From: Mimachlamys varia
Lineage: Eukaryota > Mollusca > Bivalvia > Pectinida > Pectinidae
NCBI GenBank assembly: GCA_947623455.1
Contig: OX392528.1
Span: forward strand, 55,012,322-55,076,321
Reading direction: 5' to 3'
DNA length: 64,000 bases
Every line of letters begins with the position of its first letter. The stretch's first letter is position 1. A program made the position numbers and the translations under genes. Below the pieces are notes generated by a model. The model did no database searches. It was not told where the DNA came from and was given only the letters and a program-made list of their open reading frames with translations. This document shows, one piece after another, positions 1 through 10,310 of this stretch.

Positions 1-70
1 GAAATGAAATTAAGGTCAGGTCGCAGAGCATAACGACTTATGGGAGGGGGTGTCAAAGCGGGGGTTCAGA

Positions 71-264
71 TTCATAAAAGGCCCAATTTTGACAAAACTT
101 CATGATATCTTTGAAATCATTCTACATAATTTTATGAAATTCCAAAACAGTAAAACACACCTTTTTTGTAATTTGCTTATATTGTCAAATATATACATTG
201 TTTTGTGTCTTGATCTGAACAAGAACAATACATTTAACATTGTCACAATTGGGCCTGTTATGAA
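71..264. repeat. short inverted-repeat element, 25-bp arms
   Basis: The arm at 71-95 (ttcataaaaggcccaatttt, then gacaa) is the reverse complement of 240-264 at 23 of 25 positions, with 144 bp between. This is the layout of a small TIR (MITE-like) or foldback element. No clear target-site duplication was found. The reading frames across this interval are by-products of the repeat and have no protein-like features. Confidence 0.5.
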
Positions 265-533
265 TTTTCCTCTGTTTATATTTTGCCTCATTGGGTTCAC
301 TGGTTAAGAGATTGAGATATTATTTCGTTTACACTTTTGTTTTTTCTTACTTAGTTTTTTATTTTAAGAAAATAAATTAAAACAAAAATCGAAAACGTTT
401 TCAGAAATAAAACTATTTTGTTTATAACATCTATATACGTTTTGCGAGTTGCTTCCCTTTAAACGTAAAAACATACAAGATACAGTACAGTGACTTCAAA
501 CACGTAGACAGAAAATGGTATTGTTTGGTTTAA
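265..533. other. AT-rich sequence, no feature seen
   Basis: Low-complexity A/T-rich DNA with no convincing reading frame, repeat or RNA gene. Confidence 0.5.
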
Positions 534-864
534 AGATACTGTTGATAACCATGCAAAAATAAGCCTAAAACGAAGTAAACACGAGTGGTAACTAACAAGA
601 AAGTTTTGACAGATAAATCCAAAGAATTGAAAGTAATTCAGGTAGGGCCCACTGACTTCAACAACAAACCGAAGTGAGAAGACGGTTCAAAATGGACGCG
701 TGTTTACAAATACCGAGTTTCAACTGCTATATTGTACCGGTAACCGCGTAAGAATTCATCTGGAATATTGCTGATATCATATATATATATCTATAAATAT
801 TAAAACTTATTTGGCTTGATTTTCGCTTCAAGATTTGCCGAAAGTTACGTATATTGGGCCTTTA
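534..864 (+). mobile_element. MITE family A, copy 1 (5' truncated)
   Basis: From ttgataaccatgcaaaaata onward this aligns closely with 16563-16953 and 39457-39815. It ends with the same terminal sequence, gttacgtatattgggccttt. The 5' inverted terminus present in the other two copies is missing, so this copy is truncated or internally rearranged at its left end. It is non-coding and non-autonomous. Confidence 0.75.
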
Positions 865-1604
865 ACAAGTGGATTCGACGAAATTATTCTAGAAAATATA
901 GCTTGAAACCAAAGTTAACTCAAAATCCTCTCTGACAGACTTGATCACACATGATGCGACTTTTAGTCTCTCCTCCTTTTGGAGTTTACATAGCTTTATC
1001 ACCTAGTCCGGTTTTTCTAGGTCACATATTCACGGAATTGACGCCGGATTAGCTACGGATACGATCCGGCATCATTCGTAGCAATCTGTATTGGTCTGTA
1101 TTTGTAGCTTTGCGTATTGATATTGTAGCCGTTGTCATACGTAGTACATGTACATTCGCACTGTACACTACGTGCATGTCCAAAATTTGACCACGGATCA
1201 AATAACCTACAACGTACTGAACCGTTTTAGTCCCTAATAATCCGTACTTATTACTAGTACAAGTTACACCACGTATTTGTGAAGGATACAATACGGTTCG
1301 TTATACAACGATCTCATTACGTTGCATTACGGATCGCTCCTTGGAGGTTCGTAGAATTCCGTATCAAACCGTTCTTATTCGATTCGTACTGACCCTATAT
1401 CCGCAGTGCAAACGCCCTGACACGTGTCGTTCGGTATAAAACCGTATAATTTCCCTATTAAACCGTGTCGTACCGTAACAATCTGTATCACTCACGTCGC
1501 CAAATGGTCGCTTTCCTACCTTGTCCTTGGTAAATATACATATACTTCGAAACCCGTAGTCACACCGTTGTACATCCGGCTGTATCGGGCCTGCAGAAAG
1601 TGGC
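865..1604. other. CpG-bearing quasi-repetitive patch
   Basis: No convincing gene. The interval is unusual for this AT-rich window. It is dense in short variants of ccgta, cgtac, attacgg and aaccgt recurring at irregular spacing, and it leads directly into the long hairpin at 1605-1701. It may be an ancient decayed tandem repeat or the body of the element that carries the hairpins. Open frames on both strands here have no recognisable domain. Confidence 0.35.
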
Positions 1605-1701
1605 ATGTCCGGGGTCATCCAATCGTCGGTAATCCAAGGTCCTGACGCTGTCTGTGAGCGTCAGGACCGTGGGTTACCGATGATGGGATCATCCGTGAGA
1701 T
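1605..1701. repeat. long imperfect hairpin 1
   Basis: The core is ggtcctgacgct (1638-1649), a 7-nt loop, then agcgtcaggacc (1657-1668): a perfect 12-bp stem. Outside it, 1622-1636 pairs with 1670-1684 at every position if two G-U wobbles are allowed, with one A-G mismatch between the two stem blocks. Pairing continues with scattered mismatches to about 1605/1701. The whole fold is about 97 nt, within the range of animal pre-miRNAs. It could equally be the end of a foldback transposon. Confidence 0.7.
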
Positions 1702-1865
1702 TGAACCCGTAGTGGAACCGACGAGGTGATTCGTAAATGTGTGACCTATAGGCATAATGATTGGATATACGCTATCGAACACTATTATGTACTACATGTA
1801 AACTTGATTTTCGGTGTCTAGACTATAATGTTCAAAATGTCTTTTAAAAGTCGCTACATCTAAGA

Positions 1866-1935
1866 TATATCCAGTGGTTACGCTTACCTAAGCTCTCTTC
1901 ATGAGAGCGTTAGGTGAGCGTAACCCCTTGATATA
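1866..1935. repeat. long imperfect hairpin 2
   Basis: The left arm 1876-1897 (ggttacgcttacctaa, then gctctc) pairs with 1903-1925 around a 5-nt loop, with one bulged base and one wobble. A further AT-rich outer stem joins 1866-1871 to 1930-1935. The total is about 70 nt. It lies about 165 bp from hairpin 1 and has similar architecture but unrelated sequence. Confidence 0.65.
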
Positions 1936-2184
1936 GAGGATGAGATCGCTACTGCCCTGTAAAACGTACCCAACATTTGATTCATGACACCGTGGCGGAA
2001 CCACATATGGTACCCCTCTGGATCACTTTGTTTCGCAACCTTTTAAGATGGGTTTATGTTGTCTTTTCTTTTTTTTCGGTGTCTCCTCAGTTCTGATTAT
2101 TGTACCTCATTATCAATTTCGCATCCGATTTTTCTTCTTCTTGGGGAATTTAATGAGCCATCATTGGTTAAGAAATAAGAAATG

Positions 2185-2540
2185 CGTAGCGGATCTTTAC
2201 CGGGTCAATCGACGGCGACCAGATAGCTCAATTGGTTGAGCGTCCGTCAAGAGTTCGGAAGGTCTCGGGTTCGGACCCCAGTCTAGCCGTGCATTTTCGC
2301 TTTCCTGTTACATTTGGCTCCCGGCGAAATATACCCATATAAGGTGATATGGAGTCTCGTGAGTTTCGTGTGTGTCTTCGGGGACGAAGACTTTGTTTAA
2401 GGTGGGAGGAATGTAGCGGATCTAGACCGGGTCGATCGTCGGCGACCAGGTAGCTCAATTGGTTGAACGTCTGTCTAGAGTTCGGAAGGTTCCAGGTTCG
2501 AACCTCGGTCTGGCCGTGCATTTTTCCTCTCCGGTTACAT
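2185..2540 (+). repeat. tRNA-like SINE sequence in tandem (228-bp period, about 1.5 units)
   Basis: Two tRNA-like modules lie head to tail, and the sequence starting gtagcggatct recurs at 2185 and 2413. Each has a pol III A-box-like tagctcaattggttga (2224 and 2451) and a B-box-like ggttcgnacc (about 2269 and 2495). The A-to-B distance is 43-44 bp, as in tRNA. The anticodon stem and T stem contain mismatches and there is no conventional acceptor stem, so these are tRNA-derived SINE heads and not functional tRNA genes. Confidence 0.6.
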
Positions 2541-3349
2541 ATGTATTAAGATGTGAGATATATCATAGGTGACAATAACTTAGAAATAATGGTTCACAAA
2601 GCATTTCTTTGTCATTTACGATTTTATAAACCATAAAGAAACATCAATTTTCTGTTCAAAAATGTAGAATAATCGATAGTTCAACTCCTCAATAGATGCT
2701 ATATATGTTAACAAAAGACATCAAATTCACGGTAGCAGAAACTTTAGAATATCTGTTGGTATCCCTTTCCGTGCTGCTATTGTCAAGTGTGATGCAAAGT
2801 AACAAAAAAGTACTGTATATTTCATATTTTATTGACAAATAAGTGCAAAATATTTGTGCAAAGTAATTTCAAATAATATCTATCTCGGAATGCTATCGCA
2901 AATCAATCCCGACATAATCATAAAATACAAAATACATACACAGACTATATTAAAACAATAACAGTAAATATATAAATCTATGATTATATAAATAAATGTT
3001 GTTTGGTAACCTTTTATAAAAAAAAATAGAATTTTCCTTTAAAATATTCACTTCCGTTTGTATCCGACTCAGTCTTCATAAACATTTTCTGAATTTCGAA
3101 TAAATAGAAAGTGCAATGACAAAAGTCTGAAAAAAACTATTCGGACTTGTGTGCTTTATAATAGTAATTATACGTCCTTTTTTAACAATATGAAAATGTC
3201 AATTCATTTGTTTTCAGTTTCGGGTTTTTCTTCAGTTGAGTTTAATTCTGAGGCGGGTCGGGTCGGGTCCGACAGCCCCACATGCATCATGCCGCATCCC
3301 ATATGTGGCTAGCGCAATCGAGTTCTCATAGTTCGTTTTTGAGCTCCTC
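2541..3349. other. AT-rich sequence, probably including the 3' UTR of the 3350-3712 gene
   Basis: No separate gene seen. The part from about 2815 to 3349 is likely the 3' untranslated region of the minus-strand acidic gene, if the poly(A) signal at 2828-2833 is used. Confidence 0.35.
2828..2833 (-). terminator. candidate poly(A) signal AATAAA
   Basis: The plus-strand tttatt reads AATAAA on the minus strand, about 517 nt beyond the stop codon of the gene at 3350-3712. A T-rich stretch follows within about 30 nt in the direction of transcription, as expected of a downstream element. The hexamer is common in AT-rich DNA, so this is tentative. Confidence 0.3.
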
Positions 3350-3712
3350 TTATTGTCGCCAGGCCGCAGGCATACCGTCACCATATCCCCAATCTTCACA
3401 ATCGGCATACAATCGAATGTAAGGATTATAATCCTCCTCATCTTCCTCCTCATCATCATCATTGTTCATCCCTTTCTCCAACTCATTCAACAAATTCTGC
3501 TCTTCGGCCATCTTATCCTGTCCCACATCCAAAGAGTCAGGGAATCTTAATTGTTTCTCGACGTTTGTGTAGTTAAATTCGAGCTTGTCCTCCAACAAGA
3601 AAGTAACCCACATGTACAATCCATCTGACCGTGTCCCTCTCAAAAATCCATAAACATCTGTCGGCCATCCCTCCAATACGTCAAGGAATTGATTGTTGTT
3701 TTTGTTGTCCAT
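3350..3712 (-). CDS. small acidic hypothetical protein, 120 aa
   Basis: I do not recognise this protein and no function is assigned. The ATG at 3712-3710 is chosen because it is the first in-frame ATG after an in-frame TAG (3823-3821), and it has A at -3 and G at +4, a strong eukaryotic start context. Residues 1-60 are mixed and aromatic-rich (WPTDVYGFLRG near 16-26, GLYMWVTFLLEDKLEF at 31-46), suggesting a folded domain. Residues 62-82 are charged and could be helical. Residues 83-94 form an Asn/Asp/Glu run, followed by an aromatic-rich tail (YNPYIRLYADCEDWGYGDG). There is no signal peptide or membrane segment. The composition and use of rare residues (4 Trp, 7 Tyr) are far more protein-like than other frames in the window. 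It may be a single-exon gene, a retrocopy, or the only visible exon of a longer gene. Confidence 0.5.
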   Translation of the reverse strand: MDNKNNNQFLDVLEGWPTDVYGFLRGTRSDGLYMWVTFLLEDKLEFNYTNVEKQLRFPDSLDVGQDKMAEEQNLLNELEKGMNNDDDEEEDEEDYNPYIRLYADCEDWGYGDGMPAAWRQ

Positions 3713-3805
3713 GATGCTGTACAAATCTTGTCTCTTTTTCTTCTTGAGAAAAATGTGTGTTGTCGTTTTAGTTAGCCGCTTGTTGTGAAGGGGATATTGA
3801 ACAAT

Positions 3806-3818
3806 TGACGTTACGTCA
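3806..3818. promoter_or_regulatory. CRE-like palindrome upstream of the acidic gene
   Basis: tgacgttacgtca consists of two inverted TGACGT half sites around one base, about 94 bp upstream of the ATG at 3712. A further tgacgt-type half site lies at about 3857. TGACGT is the core of CREB/ATF binding sites. The location fits a core promoter, but no TATA box is evident in the right orientation. Confidence 0.35.
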
Positions 3819-4264
3819 TACTATTGTTGCGTAGAGTTATCTCCCTGTATAAAGTATGACGTTGCAGTTATCTTCCCATTTCTAATCCAAACGTCGCGGA
3901 ATCAATGCTCGTGCTTTGATTGAGTTGGCAGGTATGATGTGATTGTTCCGAACTCTATGTTAATATTTTGTGTACAAACAAACTTTTTATTGACAACGAC
4001 ACGTACAGAAATTCAAGCAGGTTTTCCCACAGGAGTTTTCTTATTATTCACACAAATCCAAAGTCAGAATTTATTCTATTCGGAAGCGGCGACACGGTTT
4101 ACATGCACATTTCGATGAGATACATAAGGATTGAAATTCCCCATTTTCTAAAACTTTCATAGATAAAAAAATCAATACCTGTATTTTCATTTTTACTATA
4201 GAACAAATTGTATTTTTTTTTTCATATATTCCGTCGTCAATTAAACGATATTTGCTGAACACCA

Positions 4265-4403
4265 AACTTGGCGCCAATGATTAACAATAGTCATTTGAGC
4301 GTTTGACATAGGGGCGTTCTCCGAGTTATTCGAAGCAAAGCGACAAGACTCTCATTGAAGACTCTCATTGAACAAGCTTGATCTAAGACGTCATAAGTAA
4401 ACC
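4265..4403 (+). repeat. dispersed repeat family B, copy 1 (interrupted by foldback insertion)
   Basis: Shares the block around gagcgtttgac..aggggcg, followed by cgaagc.aagcg and, after a gap, acgtcataagt, with copies at 18170-18260 and 34755-34905. The family appears to be roughly 130-150 bp, AT-rich at its 5' side. Copy 1 is split near its 3' end by the 78-bp insertion at 4404-4481. Confidence 0.55.
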
Positions 4404-4490
4404 CAATCGGACAACCTCGGGCCTTTCCGCCAGGCCCGGAAAAACACTTCTTCTTGAAGAATACCCGAGGTGTTCCGATTGAAGTAAACC
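4395..4490. mobile_element. 78-bp foldback element (4404-4481) with 9-bp target-site duplication
   Basis: The terminal arms 4404-4421 (caatcggacaacctcggg) and 4464-4481 (cccgaggtgttccgattg) are inverted copies at 16 of 18 positions. Two smaller stem-loops lie inside (around 4424-4441 and 4447-4458). The element is flanked immediately on both sides by the identical 9-mer aagtaaacc (4395-4403 and 4482-4490). Nine-base duplications are typical of Mutator-like (MULE) transposition, so this may be a tiny non-autonomous MULE/foldback. A related repeat copy at 34881-34896 (cataagttgaccactt) looks like the unoccupied site. Confidence 0.75.
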
Positions 4491-4858
4491 ACGTGTTACG
4501 TCTCGAAAGCCCTTTGTTTTCATACTTGTATGAAAAACCTTATGTTCATATAGTGGGTTGCAGCGCATATGTAATATAATTAAGCCCGCTGTATTTTTTT
4601 CCCGGGCGTACATGTACGTCACCAAATTACCACTGAGGAGTATGTGTTTTTAATTAAGCAAGCATTCTGAGGACCAAGATGCATTTAAGGTTTACAAAAA
4701 ATGCCTTTACACAGGAGGGCTATCACACTCCACAAACATCATTCATAGTTATCAGAACTTATTCTTGAATGTACCATAATTTTTTTAACACTTTCATCAA
4801 TGAAATTTAATAAAGGACTATTCCAATTCCAGCCTACATAATTTGTAATATTTCATAA
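4491..4858. other. unique sequence left of the satellite
   Basis: AT-rich; no gene or repeat recognised. It includes the remaining right part of repeat family B for a few tens of bases after 4490. Confidence 0.4.
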
Positions 4859-7800
4859 TATCATCTTAGCTGTGATGTGACCCTATCGCCTTTGGACACC
4901 TTCGTTATATGATCTTAGCTGTGGTGTGACCCTATCGCCTCTGGACACCGTTATCATATGGTCCTGGCTGTTGTGTGGTCCTATCGCCTCTGGAAACCGT
5001 CATCATGTGATCATGGCTGTTGTGTGGCCTTATCGCCTCTGGACACCGTCATCAAGTGATCCTGACTGTTGTGTGGCCTTATCGCCTATGGACACCGTCA
5101 TCATGTGATCCTGACTGTTGTGTGGCCCTATCGCCTATGGACACCGTCGTCATGTGATTCTGGCTGTTGTGTGGCCCTATCGTCTCTGGACACCGTCGTT
5201 ATGTGATCCTGGTTGTTGTGTGGCCCTGTCGCCCCTGGACACCGTCATCATGTGATCCTGGCTATTGTGTGACCCTATCGCCTCATGACACTGTCGTCAT
5301 GTGATCCTGGCTGTTGTGTGGCCCTATCGCCTCTGGACACCGTCATCATGTGATCCTGGCTGTTGTGTGACCCTATCGCATCTGGAAACCGTTACCATGT
5401 GATCCTGACTGTGGTGTGGCCCTATCGCTTCTTGACACCGTCGTCATGTGATCCTGGCTGTTGTGTGGCCTTATCGCCTCTGGACAACGTCATCATGTGA
5501 TCCTGGCTGTTGTGTGGCCTTATCGCCTATCGACACTGTCATCATGTGATCTTGGCTGTTGTGTGGCCCTGACGCCTCTGGACAAAGTCATCATGTGATC
5601 CTGGTTGTTGTGTGGCCCTGACGCCTCTGGACACCGTTATCATGTGATCCTGGCTGTTGTGTGGCCCTATCGCCTCTGGACACCGTCATCATGTGATCCT
5701 GGTTATTGTGTGGCCCTGACGCCTCTGGAAACCGTCATCATGTGATCCTGGCTGTTGTGTGGCCCTATCGCCTATGGACACCGTCATCATGTGATCCTGG
5801 CTGTTGTGTGGCCTTATCGCCTCTGGACACCGTCATCATGTGATCCTGGTTGTTGTGTGGCCCTGACGCCTATGGACACCGTTATCATGTGATCCTGGCT
5901 ATTGTGTGGCCCTATCGCCTCTGGACACCGTCATCATGTGATCCTGGTTATTGTGTGGCCCTGACGCCTCTGGAAACCGTCATCATGTGATCCTGGCTGT
6001 TGTGTGGCCCTATCGCCTCTGGACACCGTCATCATGTGATCCTGGCTGTTGTGTGGCCTTATCGCCTCTGGACACCGTCATCATGTGATCCTGGCTGTTG
6101 TGTGGCCCTATCGCCTCTGGACACCGTCATCAAGTGATCATGGCTGTTGTGTGGCCCTATCGCCCCTGGACACCGTCGCCATATGATCGATGCTGTTATG
6201 TGGCCCTATCGCCTCTGGACACCGTCATCATGTGATCCTGGCTGTTGTGTGGCCCTATCGCCTCTGGACACCGTCATCATGTGATCTTGGCTGTTGTGTG
6301 GCCCTATCGCCTCTGGACACTGTCATCATGTGATCCTGGTTGTTGTGTGACCCTATCGCCTCTGGACACCGTCATCATGTGATCCTGACTGTTGTATGGC
6401 CCTATCGCCTCTGGACACCGCCATCATGTGATCCTGGTTGTTGTGTGGCCCTATCGTCTCTGGACACCGTCGTCATGTGATTCTGGCTGTTGTTTGGCCC
6501 TACCGCCCCTGGACACCGTCATCATGTGATCCTGGCTGTTGTGTGGCCCTATCGCCTCTGGACACGGTCGTTATGTGATCCTGGCTGTTGTGTGGCCCTA
6601 TCGCCCCTGGACACCGTCGTCATGTGATCCTGGCTGTTGTGTGGCCCTATCGCCCCTGGACACCGTCATCATGTGATCCTGGGTGTTGTGTGGCCCTATC
6701 GCCTATGGACACCGTCGTCATGTGATTCTGGCTGTTGTGTGGCCCTATCGTCTCTGGACACTGTCGTTATGTGATCCTGGTTGTTGTGTGGCCCTGTCGC
6801 CCCTGGACACCGTCATCATGTGATCCTGGCTATTGTGTGGCCCTATCGCCTCTGGACACTGTTATCATGTGATCCTGGCTGTTGTGTGACCCTATCGCCT
6901 CATGACACTGTCGTCATGTGATCCTGGCTGTTGTGTGGCCCTATCGCCTCTGGACACCGTCATCATGTGATCCTGGCTGTTGTGTGACTCTATCGCATCT
7001 GGAAACCGTTACCATGTGATCCTGACTGTGGTGTGGCCCAATCGCCTCTGGACACTGTTATCATGTGATCCTGGCTGTTGTGTGACCCTATCGCCTCATG
7101 ACACTGTCGTCATGTGATCCTGGCTGTTGTGTGGCCTTATCGCCTCTGGACAACGTCATCATGTGATCCTGGCTGTTGTGTGGCCTTATCGCCTATCGAC
7201 ACAGTCATCATGTGATCTTGGCTGTTGTGTGGCCCTGACGCCTCTGGACAAAGTCATCATGTGATCCTGGTTGTTGTGTGGCCCTGACGCCTCTGGACAC
7301 CGTTTTCATGTGATCCTGGCTGTTGTGTGGCCCTATCGCCTCTGGACACCGTCATCATGTGATCCTGGTTATTGTGTGGCCCTGACGCCTCTGGAAACCG
7401 TCATCATGTGATCCTGGCTGTTGTGTGGCCCTATCGCCTCTGGACACCGTCATCATGTGATCCTGGCTGTTGTGTGGCCTTATCGCCTCTGGACACCGTC
7501 ATCATGTGATCCTGGCTGTTGTGTGGCCCTATCGCCTCTGGACACGGTCGTTATGTGATCCTGGCTGTTGTGTGGCCCTATCGCCCCTGGACACCGTCGT
7601 CATGTGATCCTGGCTGTTGTGTGGCCCTATCGCCCCTGGACACCGTCGTCATGTGATCCTGGCTGTTGTGTGGCCCTATCGCCTATGGACACCGTCGTCA
7701 TGTGATTCTGGCTGTTGTGTGGCCCTATCGTCTCTGGACACCGTCGTTATGTGATCCTGGTTGTTGTGTGGCCCTGTCACCCCTGGACACCGTCATCATG

Positions 7801-10310
7801 TGATCCTGGCTATTGTGTGGCCCTATCGCCTCTGGACACTGTTATCATGTGATCCTGGCTGTTGTGTGACCCTATCGCCTCATGACACTGTCGTCATGTG
7901 ATCCTGGCTGTTGTGTGGCCTTATCGCCTCGTGACACCGTCATCATGTGATCCTGGCTGTTGTGTGGCCTTATCGCCTCTGGACACCGTCATCATGTGAT
8001 CCTGGCTGTTGTGTGGCCCTATCGCCTCTGGACACCGTCATCAAGTGATCACGGCTGTTGTGTGGCCCTATCGCCCCTGGACACCGTCGCCATGTGATCG
8101 ATGCTGTTATGTGGCCCTATCGCCTCTGGACACCGTCATCATGTGATCCTGGCTGTTGTGTGGCCCTATCGCCTTTGGACACCGTCATCATGTGATCTTG
8201 GCTGTTGTGTGGCCCTATCGCCTCTGGACACTGTCATCATGTGATCCTGGTTGTTGTGTGACCCTATCGCCTCTGGACACCGTCATCATGTGATCCTGAC
8301 TGTTGTATGGCCCTATCGCCTCTGGACACCGCCATCATGTGATCCTGGTTGTTGTGTGGCCCTATCGTCTCTGGACACCGTCGTCATGTGATTCTGGCTG
8401 TTGTTTGGCCCTACCGCCCCTGGACACCGTCATCATGTGATCCTGGCTGTTGTGTGGCCCTATCGCCTCTGGACACGGTCGTTATGTGATCCTGGCTGTT
8501 GTGTGGCCCTATCGCCCCTGGACACCGTCGTCATGTGATCCTGGCTGTTGTGTGGCCCTATCGCCCCTGGACACCGTCGTCATGTGATCCTGGCTGTTGT
8601 GTGGCCCTATCGCCCCTGGACACCGTCGTCATGTGATCCTGGCTGTTGTGTGGCCCTATCGCCCCTGGACACCGTCGTCATGTGATCCTGGCTGTTGTGT
8701 GGCCCTATCGCCTATGGACACCGTCGTCATGTGATTCTGGCTGTTGTGTGGCCCTATCGCCTCTGGACACCGTCGTCATGTGATCCTGGCTGTTGTGTGG
8801 CCCTATCGCCTCTGGACACCGTCAGTATGTGATCCTGTCTGTTGTGTGGCCCTATCGCCTCTGGGCACCGTCATCATGTGATCCTGACTGTTGTATGGCC
8901 CTATCGCCTCTGGACACCGCCATCATGTGATCCTGGTTGTTGTGTGGCCCTATCGTCTCTGGACACCGTCGTCATGTGATTCTGGCTGTTGTTTGGCCCT
9001 ACCGCCCCTGGACACCGTCATCATGTGATCCTGGCTGTTGTGTGGCCCTATCGCCCCTGGACACCGTCGTCATGTGATCCTGGCTGTTGTGTGGCCCTAT
9101 CGCCCCTGGACACCGTCGTCATGTGATCCTGGCTGTTGTGTGGCCCTATCGCCTATGGACACCGTCGTCATGTGATTCTGGCTGTTGTGTGGCCCTATCG
9201 CCTCTGGACACCGTCGTCATGTGATCCTGGCTGTTGTGTGGCTCTATCGCCTCTGGACACCGTCAGTATGTGATCCTGTCTGTTGTGTGGCCCTATCGCC
9301 TCTGGACACCGTCATCATGTGATCCTGGCTGTAGTGTGGCCCTATCGCCTCTGGACACCGTCGCCATGTGATCCTGGCTGTTGTGTGGCCCTATCGCCTC
9401 AGGACACCGTCATCATGTGATCATGGCTGTTGTGTGGCCCTATCGCCTCAGGACACCGTCATCATGTGATCATGGCTGTTGTGTGGCCCTATCGCCTCTG
9501 GACACCGCCATCATGTGATCCTGGTTGTGGTGTGACCCTATCGCCTCTGGACACCGTCGTCATGTGATCCTGGTTGTTGTGTGACCCTATCGCCTCTGGA
9601 CACCGTCCCAATGTGATCCTGGCTGTTGTGTGGCCCTATCGCCTCAGGACACCGTCATCATTTGATCCTGGCTGTTGTGTGGCCCTATCGCCTCTGGATA
9701 CCGTTATCATGTGGTCCTGGTTGTTGTGTGGCCCTATCGCCTCAGGACACCGTCATCATGTGATCCTGGCTGTTGTGTGGCCCTATCGTCTCTGGACACC
9801 GTCCTCATGTGATCCTGGCTGTTGTGTGACCCTATCACCCCTGGACACCGTCCTCATGTGATCCTGGCTGTTGTGTGGCCCTATCGCCCCTGGACACCGT
9901 CGTCATGTGATCATGGCTGTTGTGTGGCCCTATCGTCCCTGGACACCGTCATCATGTGATCCTGGCTGTTGTGTGACCCTATCGACTCTGGACACCGTCA
10001 TCATGTGATCCTGTCTGTTGTGTGGCCCTATCGCCCCTGGACACCGTCATCATGTGATCCTAGCTGTTGTGTGACCCTTTCGCCCCTGGACACCGTCATA
10101 ATGTAATCCTGACTGTTGTGGGTCCCTATCGCCCCTGGACACCGTCATCATGTAATCCTGACTGTTGTGGGTCCCTATCGCCCCTGGACACCGTCATCAT
10201 GTGATCGATGCTGTTGTGGGTCCCTATCGCCCCTTGACCCCGTCATCATGTGATCCTGGCTGTTGTGTGGCCCTATCGCCTTTGGACACCGTCATCATGT
10301 GATCTTAGAT
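4859..10310. repeat. 49-bp satellite/minisatellite, about 111 units
   Basis: The monomer reads tgtgatcctggctgttgtgt followed by ggccctatcgcctctggaca and ccgtcatca, 49 bp in all. The period is kept almost without indels. Units differ by recurring substitutions (ccc for ctc in cgcctctgg, cgtcgtcat for cgtcatcat, cctgacgcc for cctatcgcc). Diagnostic variants recur at exact multiples of 49, showing block duplication. Each unit carries an E-box-like CATGTG and two CpGs. 49 is not a multiple of 3, and stops occur in the frames, so it is not coding. The first units (4859-4960) and the last ones are the most divergent, as expected at array edges. Confidence 0.97.

Noticed and set aside
2214..2286. 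Functional tRNA gene
   Set aside because: A and B boxes are correctly spaced, but the anticodon and T stems are mismatched and no acceptor stem forms; SINE head instead.
4926..9861. Open frames inside the 49-bp array (4926-5108, 9574-9861)
   Set aside because: They are translations of the satellite; 49 is not a multiple of 3 and frames close as variants accumulate.
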